From contig CBDBDS010000013.1 of assembly GCA_965203985.1 (NCBI GenBank), positions 1,426,001-1,490,000 on the forward strand: a stretch of 64,000 bases of DNA. Direction: 5' to 3'. Position 1 is the stretch's first letter; each line of letters begins with the position of its first letter. A program made the translations under genes and the position numbers. Of the stretch, positions 24,990 to 35,500 are shown in pieces. Below the pieces are notes generated by a model. The model saw only the letters and a program-made list of their open reading frames with translations, was not told the DNA's origin and searched no databases. The stretch is from Bin87 sp965203985 (GTDB lineage: Bacteria; Chloroflexota; Dehalococcoidia; Lucifugimonadales; UBA3495).

Positions 24990-25171
24990 ATCGTTTCATC
25001 CCTCCGGGGTCCGTTTCCGCCACAGGACGCGTAACAGACCCGCTAAAACCGGTGCGACCGAGTGCAGTCTAACAGGTGGAAGGTGATTTGTGGCGCTTAG
25101 GGCTGAGCCGACCGGTACTGAAACTCGTCAGCCGATGTCAGTCGGCTCAACCGTATTCGGCATGGGTTTGA

Positions 25172-25236
25172 CATCGATGCACAGGATGAACAGGATCTCG
25201 CTCGTATCTGATCCTGTTCATCCTGTCTATCGATGC
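25172..25236. repeat. Palindromic copy of the CACAGGATGAACAGGAT repeat family
   Basis: ACAGGATGAACAGGATC (25181-25197) is followed after 12 nt by its exact complement (25210-25226), and ATCGAT lies outside each arm. The whole can form a 17-bp hairpin. It sits downstream of the alpha/beta hydrolase stop and could also act as a terminator-like structure. Confidence 0.8.
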
Positions 25237-25280
25237 AGGATTAATCTGCCGGTCGAACCGGGGCGTTGAGCCGGACCCGT

Positions 25281-25988
25281 TTATTCGTTGACCGGCGCCG
25301 GGAGGTGCTCCGGTATCCAGGTGCGCAGGAGGTTGCCCAACTCCTCGCGGCACTCGTCTAGGCGGTGCTCCGCGCCTTCGTAGAGCACCAGTTCCTTGGG
25401 CTCCTTGGCCCAGTCGTGGATGGCGACGGCGCAGGAGAAGGGCAGACGGGTGTCGGCCTTGCCGTGGACCACCAGCAGCGGCTTGGGGGAGATCATGCCG
25501 GCGCCCTGCGCTCCGTAGGTCTGCGGGGAGAGCGAGACCACGCCGGCGATGTTGTCGCTGACCGCGCCGGCGGCGATCACCACCGCGCCGCCGAAGGAGT
25601 GACCCACCACGATGGCCGGGCCGTGTCCGGTGGCTCGCAGGAAGTTGCAGCCGGCGACGAGGTCCAGGGCGCATTCCTGGACGTTGTTGGGATACCGGTA
25701 ATCCATGCGGAGCGAGGTGATGCCCTGGCCGGTCATTTCCTCGGCCAGTTCCGCGTACAGCCCGCTGCCTGGGCCGCCGAAACCGCCCCGGGCTCCGCAG
25801 ACCCAGACCACGGCCCTGGTGGTCTCCTCGGCGGCATGTAGGATGGCCGGAATATCGCCCCGGTTGGTGCAGATCAGCAGGCCCTGGCCGTTCTCGCCCT
25901 CGTGGGGCGGGCCGACCATGACCTTCTCGATCATCATGCCGATGCGGTTTTCCGTGGGCTGCTCGCCGGAACCGGGCTGCGTGGACAT
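25281..25988 (-). CDS. Alpha/beta hydrolase
   Basis: 235 residues starting at ATG 25988, just behind a GAGGGGGG site; a longer frame upstream has no such site. It has the alpha/beta-hydrolase fold with the nucleophile elbow GHSFGG (Ser131), an acidic residue in VVHGKADTRLP (Asp179) and a His in YEGAEHRL (His208), a complete triad. It is similar to dienelactone-hydrolase/KANL3-like small hydrolases. Cytoplasmic; no signal peptide. Substrate unknown. Divergent from the FAD/Fe-S oxidase, with a palindromic repeat at 26121-26249 in between. Confidence 0.85.
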   Translation of the reverse strand: MSTQPGSGEQPTENRIGMMIEKVMVGPPHEGENGQGLLICTNRGDIPAILHAAEETTRAVVWVCGARGGFGGPGSGLYAELAEEMTGQGITSLRMDYRYPNNVQECALDLVAGCNFLRATGHGPAIVVGHSFGGAVVIAAGAVSDNIAGVVSLSPQTYGAQGAGMISPKPLLVVHGKADTRLPFSCAVAIHDWAKEPKELVLYEGAEHRLDECREELGNLLRTWIPEHLPAPVNE

Positions 25989-26120
25989 GGCGCCCCCCTC
26001 TGTTGGGTCGGTTGACCCGGCCACTATAACACCACCATCCATGACAGCAACGGCGGCGGCCGCACGTCCGAGCGAAAAAGCCCCCGTGCTATACTTCGGC
26101 GCACGGTGGCGCACTTTATC

Positions 26121-26249
26121 TTACATCGATGCACAGGATGAACAGGATTCGATTGGGTGCATTGTATTCTCTGGCGCTCCTGACAATGACACGGAACCTA
26201 CCTCGCGCCAGATTTGTCTGTATCCTTTCCATCCTGCTTATCGATGTAA
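26121..26249. repeat. 129-bp element with terminal inverted repeats (CACAGGATG family)
   Basis: TTACATCGAT (26121-26130) and its complement ATCGATGTAA (26240-26249) bound the element. Inside each end is a copy of GCACAGGATG-type sequence, imperfect on the right. It lies 64 nt upstream of the oxidase ATG, in its likely promoter region. No gene is encoded inside, so it resembles a small non-autonomous mobile element. Confidence 0.65.
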
Positions 26250-26313
26250 AACATTGGCCGTTGCAAAGCAAAGGCGAATGGCACGGCCTCAGTCCGTTCG
26301 GGAGGAGCTACAG

Positions 26314-29238
26314 ATGGCAACGGTAATGGAACGCAGGATTCGCGGCCGCGAACGGCAGGAAATCGCCGACGAGTTGAGCCGGCGCGTGGACGGCGAGGTC
26401 CGGTTCGACCCGCATTCGCGCCTGCTCTACAGCACCGACGCCAGCATCTACCAGATGGAACCGGTAGGCGTGGTCATTCCCCGCTCCTCTGCTGACGTGC
26501 AGGCCGTGGTGGAGTTCGCCGCCCGCGAGGGAATACCGGTGCTGCCGCGTTCCGGTGGGACGAGCCTGGCTGGCCAGACCGTCAACCACGCCATCGTGAT
26601 GGACTTCAGCAAGTACCTGAACAACGTGCTGGAGGTCAACGCCGAGGAACAATGGGCCCGCGTCCAGCCCGGCATCATCCTGGACCAACTCACCCGCCAG
26701 ATGGGGCCCCACGGATTGCAGTACGCGCCGGATCCGACTACGGCCAACCGCGCCTGCGTCGGCGGCGGCATCGGCAACAACACCTGCGGAGCACACTCGG
26801 TCATCTACGGAAAGACGCTGGACCACATCCAGGAGCTGGATGTCGTCCTGTCCGATGGCTCCACGGCCCATTTCGGCGAACTCAGCCCATCCGAACTGGA
26901 ATCACGAATCAGCGCCTCCGGCCTGGAAGGCGACATCTATCGCGGCGTCCTCCGCATCGCCCGCGAGCAGAAGGACGAGATCGACCGCACCTACGCCAAG
27001 ATCCAGAGGCGGGTGAGCGGTTACAACCTGGACGAGTTCATCCTGGATGACGCCCATCGCGGCGGCCCCGTTAACCTCGTGCGCATGGTGGTGGGTTCCG
27101 AGGGTACGCTGTGCGTGGTGACGGAAGCCAAGGTGAACCTGGTACAGCGGCCGACGATGACCTGCCTGTCCGTGCTGCATTTCCGCACCATCTACGATGC
27201 CAGCGAGGCCACCACCCGCGTGCTGCGTCACGAGCCGTCGTCCATTGAGCTCATCGACAAGATGGTCCTCGACCGTTCCCGGGAAGCCATGGGAACGGCG
27301 CGGCTGCCCGGGTTCGTGGAGGGCGACCCCGGGGCCATGCTGGTAGTCGAATTCTACGGCGAGTCGGAGCACGAACTCACCGCCAAGATGGACGGTCTCA
27401 AGGCCGACATCAGCCTCGCCTACGCCTGCGTCAACATCCTGGACCGGGCCGGGCAGGCCGCGGTATGGAATTTGCGCAAGGGCGGCCTGGGCCTCCTCAT
27501 GAGCACGCGCGGCGACGCCAAGCCGATTCCCTTCGTGGAAGACCCGGCCGTGGACCCGTCGGTCATGGGCGAGTTCGTGCGCCGCTTCGACCAGATCGTC
27601 ACCGAGCACGGCACCACGGCCGGATACTACGGCCACGCCTCCGTGGGCTGTCTGCACATCCGCCCGCTGGTCAGCCTGAAGAACCAGGACGGCATCGACA
27701 AGATGGTGTCCATTGGCGAGGCGGTGTCCGACCTGATCAAGGAGTTCGGCGGCTCCATGAGCGGCGAGCACGGCGACGGCATCGTGCGGGGCGTCTGGAC
27801 CCGCAAGATGTTCGGCGACCAGATCTACAACGCCTTCCGTGAGCTGAAGCAGACCTGGGACCCCCAGGGCATCATGAACCCCGGCAAGATCATCGACACG
27901 CCGCCCATGACCGAGAACCTGCGCTACGGCGTCGCCTACCAGCCGCAGGCGCTGGACACCACCCTGGACTTCTCCCCGGACTTCGGCTACGCCGGCGCCG
28001 TGGAGATGTGCAACGGCATGGGCGCCTGCCGCAAGCTGGACGGCACCATGTGCCCGTCCTTCATGGCCACCCGCGACGAGGAGCATTCCACGCGCGGACG
28101 CGCCAACCTGCTCCGCGCCGCGCTGTCCGGTCGGATGCCCGACGGCGCCGAGAGTTCCATCACCGACCACCGCCTGCACGAGGCACTGGACCTCTGCCTG
28201 GAGTGCAAGGCCTGCAAGGCGGAGTGTGAGTCGGGCGTGGACATGGCCAAGCTGAAGTACGAGTTCCTGGACCACTACCACAAGGAACACGGCGTGCCGC
28301 TGCGCTCCCGCTTCTTTGCCAACATCAACGGGCTGAACAAGCTGGGCAGCCGCTACGCGCCGCTCACCAACTGGCTGGCCGGATCCGCGCTGGGCCGCTC
28401 GCTGACGTCGAAGTTCCTGGACATCGCGCCCCAGCGCCAGCAGCCAGCCTTTGCGTCAATGTCCCTGCCCGACTGGTTCGCACGGCGGGGCAGGAACGGG
28501 CATGGCGAGGCGAAATACGGTACGGTGGCGCTCTACAATGACACCTTCATGAACTACAACTACCCCGAGATCGGCATCGCCGCCGTGGAGGTGCTGGAGG
28601 CTGCCGGCTACCATGTCGAGCTGGTTAACGGCGGTTGCTGTGGCCGCCCCATGATCTCGAAGGGTCTGCTGGATCAGGCCCGCGACCAGGCCCGCGCCAA
28701 CATCGACGCCCTGTACGCCTACGCCAGCCGGGGCATCCTCATCGTGGGCTGTGAGCCCAGCTGCTTGCTGACCCTGCGCGACGAATACCCCGAGTTCGTT
28801 TCGGATGAGCGCGCCCGGACCGTGGCGGAAAACTCGTTCCTCATCGACGAGTTCCTGGCCAACGCGCAATCGGAAGGCCGGCTGGACCTGCACTTCTCCG
28901 ACCTGGAGAAGCAGGTGCTGTTCCACGGCCACTGCCACCAGAAGGCGATGGTCGGCACCGCCGCCTCGCTCGCCGTGCTGAACATGCCGTCGGGCTACAG
29001 CGCGGAGCTGATCAACGCCGGCTGCTGCGGGATGGCCGGTTCCTTCGGATTTGAGAAGGAGCACTACGACATCTCCATGCAGATCGGCGGCCTCTCCCTC
29101 TTCCCGGCGATTGCGGCCAAACCGGATGCGGAAGTGGCCGTGATGGGCGTGTCGTGTCGGCAGCAGGTGGAGCACGGCGCCGGACGTCGGGCACGCCACT
29201 TGGTCGAGGTGCTGCGGGACGCGGTGGTGACACCGTAG
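26314..29238 (+). CDS. FAD-linked oxidase fused to Fe-S/CCG domains (GlcD-GlcF / YdiJ-like)
   Basis: 974 residues starting at ATG 26314 behind GGAGGAG. Residues about 40-230 are a PCMH-type FAD domain (IPVLPRSGGTSLAGQ, ACVGGGIGNNTCGAHS). The FAD-oxidase C-terminal domain follows to about 530. Then come two 4Fe-4S motifs near 565 (CNGMGACRKLDGTMCPS) and 630 (CLECKACKAECESG). Two CCG domains end the protein (NGGCCGRPMISKG and NAGCCGMAGSFGFEK). Such proteins oxidise 2-hydroxy acids (D-lactate, glycolate, D-2-hydroxyglutarate) and pass electrons to the membrane chain. It is convergent with the CARDB gene; the stops are 2 nt apart. Confidence 0.93.
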   Translation: MATVMERRIRGRERQEIADELSRRVDGEVRFDPHSRLLYSTDASIYQMEPVGVVIPRSSADVQAVVEFAAREGIPVLPRSGGTSLAGQTVNHAIVMDFSKYLNNVLEVNAEEQWARVQPGIILDQLTRQMGPHGLQYAPDPTTANRACVGGGIGNNTCGAHSVIYGKTLDHIQELDVVLSDGSTAHFGELSPSELESRISASGLEGDIYRGVLRIAREQKDEIDRTYAKIQRRVSGYNLDEFILDDAHRGGPVNLVRMVVGSEGTLCVVTEAKVNLVQRPTMTCLSVLHFRTIYDASEATTRVLRHEPSSIELIDKMVLDRSREAMGTARLPGFVEGDPGAMLVVEFYGESEHELTAKMDGLKADISLAYACVNILDRAGQAAVWNLRKGGLGLLMSTRGDAKPIPFVEDPAVDPSVMGEFVRRFDQIVTEHGTTAGYYGHASVGCLHIRPLVSLKNQDGIDKMVSIGEAVSDLIKEFGGSMSGEHGDGIVRGVWTRKMFGDQIYNAFRELKQTWDPQGIMNPGKIIDTPPMTENLRYGVAYQPQALDTTLDFSPDFGYAGAVEMCNGMGACRKLDGTMCPSFMATRDEEHSTRGRANLLRAALSGRMPDGAESSITDHRLHEALDLCLECKACKAECESGVDMAKLKYEFLDHYHKEHGVPLRSRFFANINGLNKLGSRYAPLTNWLAGSALGRSLTSKFLDIAPQRQQPAFASMSLPDWFARRGRNGHGEAKYGTVALYNDTFMNYNYPEIGIAAVEVLEAAGYHVELVNGGCCGRPMISKGLLDQARDQARANIDALYAYASRGILIVGCEPSCLLTLRDEYPEFVSDERARTVAENSFLIDEFLANAQSEGRLDLHFSDLEKQVLFHGHCHQKAMVGTAASLAVLNMPSGYSAELINAGCCGMAGSFGFEKEHYDISMQIGGLSLFPAIAAKPDAEVAVMGVSCRQQVEHGAGRRARHLVEVLRDAVVTP

Positions 29239-29240
29239 GC

Positions 29241-32200
29241 TCAGCGGACCAGCGCCGGCGCTTTCGGGCAGAGCGTCGCGCGCGGCAGGCTCTCCCCGAC
29301 GGCCTGCTGGAATCGAGCGCATTCCCACGGGGATTTCTGCGCGGAGCGCCACCGCCAGTACATCCGGGCCGGGGCGTAGTTCCCACCCGTTGGCTGGGGC
29401 GATACGCCCGTTGACAGGTCCGATGCCGCAGCGATGGGACGCTCAACCGGAGTATGGCTGTCTCCAACGACCGAAATGTCGTTGCGATACTGGGGCATCG
29501 ACGACAGGCCGACTTCCGATATCGGCTCGGCGAAAACCGCCGGCCGCACCGCGCTGCCAAAACCGACGGTAATATCGCGGTCGGTCAGCAGGTGGACGGG
29601 CGCCGGGTCCGAGCCGTCGTTGCCGGGATCGGTGTCATGTTCCGCATCGACGCGAGCCAGTAATTCGTAGGCGCCCACCGGGTAGCGCAGCGTCTTCCAC
29701 GTGAACTCCACTTCTCTGAACTCGCCCGGTTCCAGGCTTGCGGCTTGCTCGTACATCGCATCAGGGTTGGCCCCGTTCAACAGGTACACCGTGCCCCGGC
29801 CGGCGTATGGCCCCTGGTTCTGCAAGCCGACGGTTATCTCGACCCAATCTCCCTTGACAATCGGGTGCAGCGGATCCGGAGCCTGGAAACTGACGACGGC
29901 AAAATCGACTTCAGGCGGCCGCAGTTCTATCTCGAACGTTCTAAACGCGCCGGCTACGCCGGGTATCTGCACGCGGAACACGTGGTCACCCGGCTCGTAG
30001 CGGCTGGTGCGCCAGGTGAACGAAGCCGTGCCAACGGCCCCTGGAGCCACGCGAGGCCGCTTCGTTTCCGGTCGCTTGTCCCCTGATGGAAAGTACAGCG
30101 TGACGGGGATGTTGGCCGTGACCGAACCCTTGTTGCGGACCGCCACCTCTATGGAAACCGGTTCGCCAACTACCGGAGAAGCAGGATGCCAGGATATGTC
30201 CACTATCGAAGCAACCAACTGGGGAGAGACGAGCCTGATCTGAATGGTGTCGGACGTGTCCAGCTCGGTGATGTTGTAGTCCGCCAACAGGGTGGCGGTC
30301 AGGAGATGGGTGCCGACGTCGTAGTTGGTGGTCTTCCAAGTGAACTCCACCCGCGCGGTTCGCCCCGGCTCGACCCGTGTGGATTTTCGCTCCGGCTGCT
30401 TGTCGTTGGATGGGAACGCAAGTTGCACCGGCACGTTCAGGGCCGATGGGCCGTTGTTGATCACGTCCACCCAGATTTTCACGGCCTGGCCCTTGAAGGC
30501 CGTCTCTGCCGGGTCGGAACCCATGCCGACGATGGCAACGTTCACGATGGGCGGGAGCAATGCGATCTCAAACCGTTGCGATGCTGTCGGATTGCTGGGA
30601 ACTTCCACCCGAAATTGGTGAATGCCCGGCTCATAACTGCCGGTGCGCCACGTGAACGTGGCTTCGCCTATATCTCGGACATCTACACGAGGCCGGCGGG
30701 TTTCAGGCCGTTTTTCGTCCGATGGGTAATGCAGGGTCACCGGGATGTTGGCAGCGATCCGGCCATCGTTGCGCACCTTCACTGTAATCGTCACGGGCTC
30801 GCCGACACGCGGGGATTCAGGGCTGACCGCAATGTCCAGGATAGTCGCGTTGATTGTCAGAGGCGTCAGGACAAACCTGATTTCCTCGGTGGTGCCTCCC
30901 AGCGTGATGTTGTTATTCAGCAGGAACGCGGCCTTCAAAGTGTGGATGCCGGGTTTGTAGTTGGAAGTTTTCCACGTGAAACTGTACCTTGCGATTTCTC
31001 CCGGCTCGATTCGTTCTGCATACTGCTCCGGTTTCTTCTCGTCAGACGGAAACGCAATCTGCACCGGAACCCTGACGGCGACGGGTCCGTCGTTCCGCAC
31101 GTCAACCCACACTTCAACCGGAATGCCTACCATGGCGGTTTCAACTGGGTAGGTGCCGGTGCCGACAATGGCGACGTTTTCCACGGCGGGCAGCAGGTCA
31201 ATCGTGAAGTGCTGATCGGGAGCGTCGACGTCAACAAGCTCGACGCGGAACTGGTGCGTACCCACAGCGAAATTGCCGGTTAGCCAGTCAAACGTCGCGG
31301 TTCCGGTATGGTTGGGATCCACTCGCGGGCCCCGGGTTTCCGGTTGCCTGCCGCCCGGAGGGAAGTGCAACGTAACCGGGATGCTGGCCGCTACAATCCC
31401 GTTGTTGCGTACCGTGACCGTGATGCGAACCGGTTCGCCCACCGCCGGGGAGTTGGGGCTCCAGGAGATGTCGATGATGGATGCCATCAACTGGGCAGGA
31501 ACCAGTGCGATCTGAATTGTGTCGGACGTGTCCAACTCGTTGATGTTGTACTCTGCCAACAGGGTGGCCGTCAGGAGATGGGTGCCGACGTCGTAGTTTG
31601 TGGTCTTCCAAACGAATTCGACCCGTGTGATCTCGCCTGGTTTGATGCGGGGCGACTTTTCCTCGGGCCGCTTGTCGCTGGACGGGAACGCAAGTTGCAC
31701 CGGCACGTTCAGGGCGGACGGGCCGTTGTTGATCAGGTCCACCCAGATTTTGACGTGCTGCCCTTGAACGGCGGTATCTGCCGGGTCGGAGCCCATGTCG
31801 AGGATGGCAACGTTCACGATGGGCGGGAGCAATTCGACGGTGAACTGGCGTGATAATGGCGGATCGCTGGGAACTTCCACCCTGAAATCGTGCAGGCCGG
31901 GTTCGTAGCGGCTGGTGCGCCACGTAAAAGAAACCTCGACGGTAGCCCCGGGATCAATGCGGTGGCTCCGGGTTTCCGGTTGCCTGCCGCCCGGAGGGAA
32001 GTGCAACGTAACCGGGATTCTAGTCGCGACCGGCCCGTCGTTGCGCACCTTCACCGTAATCGCCACCGGCTCGCCGACACGCGGGGATTCAGGGCTGAGC
32101 GCAATGTCCAGGATAGTTGCGCTGATTGTCAGAGGCGTCAGGGCGAACCTGATTTCGTCGGTAGTCGGTCCAAATGTGGCGTTGTTATTGAGCAGGATTT

Positions 32201-32510
32201 CGGCATGAAGCAGGTGGGAGCCGGGTTCGTAGTTTGAAGTTTTCCACTGGAAATAGACGGTCTTGGTTTCGCCCGGGTCCACCCGTGGCGACTTGGTTTC
32301 GGGGCGCTTGGCGTCGGATGGAAACGTCAGCTGAACCGGAACGTGGAGGGCGACGGGTCCATCGTTGCGCACGTCAACCCACACTTCCACCGGTTCGCCC
32401 ACCAGCGCGGTTTCGACCGGGTACGTACCCATGTCGACAATGGCGACGTTTTCCACGGCGGGCAGCAATTTCACGTTCAGGTACTCTACCGGATTGCCAA
32501 CTGCGGCTAC
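29241..32510 (-). pseudogene. Downstream part of a giant CARDB-repeat protein, cut off by an in-frame amber codon
   Basis: This is the direct in-frame continuation of the gene ending at 32511. The TAG at 32513-32511 separates the two, and no frameshift is needed to join them. It holds about ten Ig-like CARDB units of some 106 residues (PVxVxVxVRNxGPVAxxIPVTLxFP, RVxPGxxxxxxFTWRTxxYEPGxHxFRV), built as two 424-residue super-repeats (32459-29916), and a C-terminal segment ending CARFQQAVGESLPRATLCPK. A GTG at 32474 could start translation, but it has no ribosome site or signal peptide, so by itself the product would stay in the cytoplasm. Expression may need readthrough or reversion. Confidence 0.8.
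29916..32459. repeat. Two tandem 1272-bp super-repeats in the CARDB gene
   Basis: 32459-31188 and 31187-29916 (minus strand) each code for four CARDB units and begin AVENVAIV. Matching DNA segments, for instance the GCGACGTTTTCCACGGCGGG stretch at 31171 and 32443, are exactly 1272 bp apart. Long identical runs remain between the copies, so the duplication or its homogenisation is fairly recent. Confidence 0.85.
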
Positions 32511-35500
32511 CTAGATCCGGAATCGGTGCGTCCCCGGCGGATAGTTGCCGGTGCGCCATTCGAACGTCTCAGTTTCGGTTTGGCCGGGGTGCACGTGCGG
32601 CTTCCGGGTTTCCGGCTGCCTGCCGCCCGGCGGGAAGTGCAGCGTAATCGGGATCCTGGTGGCAACCGGCCCGTCGTTGCGAACCGTCACCGATATATAA
32701 ACCGGCTCACCTACGAAAGGGTCACCAGGGTATGGGGAGACCGTCTCAATGGAGGCCTGAATCACCATCGGGTTGATACGGAACGGCAACTCCATTGATT
32801 TCTTGCCAGTGGCGATGTTGTGCTCCGAAGGAACCTCTGCCCTGATGGTGTGCTCGGCGGCTTTGTAGTCTCGGGTTCTCCATGTGAATCGAGCCGTCCC
32901 GGATGACTGAGACGGAACTGGAGGCCTGCGGTCGTCCGTGAACGTGGCATCGGAAGAAAGTCGCACCACGACTGGAATATTGGCAGTAGCCGGCCCGTTG
33001 TTCTGCACATCGACTTCAATAGCAACCTCCTCGCCCTGCATCGCCGTATCGGCCGGGGAAGACCGGATTTCCATAATCTCGGCATCAATGTGAAAGAGCA
33101 CTTCCGTTTTCCAAACGGCGATTGCTCCGTACTTCTCCGACACCGCGCTCAATCGCAAGCTGTGGCGTCCCAGGTGTTTTCCTGACGCGGGAACACTCCA
33201 GGCAATCTGCGCCGGAGATTCCTTGTCTGGCGCCAAATTGTCGATGGTTTCCCTGGCTATCGGTTCGGCTCTATCGTCCAGATACAGTTCCAGGTCCAGT
33301 GCAAGGGGAACGTCGCTGTTGTTCTGAACCGTCAGGGACACTGTGGCATCGTCGCCCAGCATCAGCACATCCGGCGCAACGACGACATCCTTCATATCGA
33401 CGTTCACCAATGGCTTCAGGCGGGTGAGTTCGAGGTGCCGCGGGGCGTTTTCAGAGGAGACATTGGTCGCGGCGGACGCCAGTTCCACTTTGATCCGGTG
33501 ACTGCCCGGAGGCAAGGAACCTATCGGCACCGCGATACTCTCGGTTTTGGTCTGACCAGCCGGGATTATGAGGGTATGATTGTGCAGTTCCTCCCCCGCA
33601 ATTCCGTCCTGGTTCTCCCAAAGAAAGCGCACGGCGACGGGTTCGGTCGTCGGCCCGTTATTCGCCACCGCAACGGTGACCGCGACGGTTTCGTCGGCGA
33701 ACGGCACGGTAGCCTCTAGCGGGTCAACCGATACCAGCCGCACGTTCACCGTTCCGAAATCCGGTCCTGCCAACTGCCGGCGGGTGCTGACTTTCTTGCC
33801 TCTTTCTTCGTCGAGGCGCACAACAATGTCTTCGGGATGGACGATATTGATTAGATCTGTGGACGCGGCGGAGTTGTTTGCTGCGTCGGCGTCCACGAAG
33901 TCGTTTGGGCTTGCCACGGAAACCGCAGCATTGACCGGTTGGTCGTTCAAGGCCGGGAGCGTGGGAATGGTCCACAGGACTTCCCCATCGGCCTTTCCGC
34001 TGAAAGGGACGACGCAATCCGAAAAACAGAGGGCCGCGGCATCGCTGATGGCGTGATCCTGGGGGCCGCTCATAGTCAGCGCAAGCGCGAGGTCGGTCTG
34101 GCAACTGAAATTGTAAACGCGGTAGGTGGCCCTCAATTTTTCGCCGACTTGGTAGTTCGGAGGCCGGCGTTTTTCTTCGCTAACGTCACTGACACCAGTG
34201 ACTTTCACCTGGACATCTTCCACGCATTCGTGAACGCCTTCGGTGCCGTCGACAGCTGACCGGAACAGCTCAACTTCCAGAAGCCCCTCGTTATCACCGT
34301 CTGTGGTGTCCCCGGGAAGTTCGGCGGAAACTCGCAGCGTGTGCGTTCCCACGATTTCGCCGGTGGAGTCCCACGTCAGCGTCACATCTTCGCGGGATCC
34401 CGGTTCTATAAGGGGCGATGTTGCCGTTGCCGCAGCCGTAGTCTGGTCCAGTCGTGTCACCAAATACAAGCTCACCGGCACCGCCACGGGAACATCGCCG
34501 TTGTTGGTGATCGTGGCCGTCACGTCCAGCGTTTGGCCGATGGCGGACACGCTGCGGTTGACCGTCGCCGCGGTGAGCGCCACGTCATGCACCGGGTCGC
34601 GCAGGGTTATGGTGAACGACCGCTCATCGTTGTCATTACCGCTAAAGTCATCCAGGCTGGCGATGACTTTCAGCTCGTGCTGGCCGGCTGCAACGCCGGC
34701 AGTGTCCCACTCCAGGACAGCCGCGCCCTTCTCGCCGGCCGCTATCGCCGCGATTGTCGCGCAGCCGTTCTCTTTCTCGCAATCCTCGACGACATCCAGT
34801 TTTACGGCTACGTCGTTGACCTCGGCGTTACTCTCGTTGAGCACTTGGACGTTGATTGACACCAAGGTGCCCGCGATGTTGTCTTCGGATGCCGGCGTTG
34901 CCGATGCCAGCACGATGGGGTTGCGAATGGTCACGTTGACCGACTGAGTATCGTCCTCATCGGTAACCTGTCCGTCCGCCCCGGCGGCGATGAACAGTTC
35001 AACCTTACCCGCGTCACGCCCGGTCGTGTCCCACTGGATGCTGGCATCAGCCGTACCGCCGGCGGCCACGGAGCCGATCGTCGTGGAGTCCAGCGGTGTT
35101 TGTACGTTAGATTCGTACAATCCAACCGTCACGGCGGTCAGTCCGCCTTGCCCGACGTTTTCAACTTGAGCCGTATACGCGATGGTATCGCCGGTGACGA
35201 CCTCCTTGCTCGTCGGGGCGACGTTTTTCAGCAGGAGCCAGTTTCGTATCGTGATGGTGTCCGAGACTGAGTTGTTCGTCTCGTCGATATCCCCGATGGT
35301 CTCGGTAACCACTTCCAGACCATAATCCCCCACCGCAACGTCGGCGGTGTCCCAAGTCAACGTGCCCGTCGCCGATTTGCCCGCACCCACCGCCGGTATG
35401 GTCATCGTATCGGTGGGCTCACCCCGCTCCGGCGGCCCGTCGCTGGGCCAGACGTGGAGGTTGACAGTCACCTCGCCGGCGGCGTGGTCTCCGGTATTGG

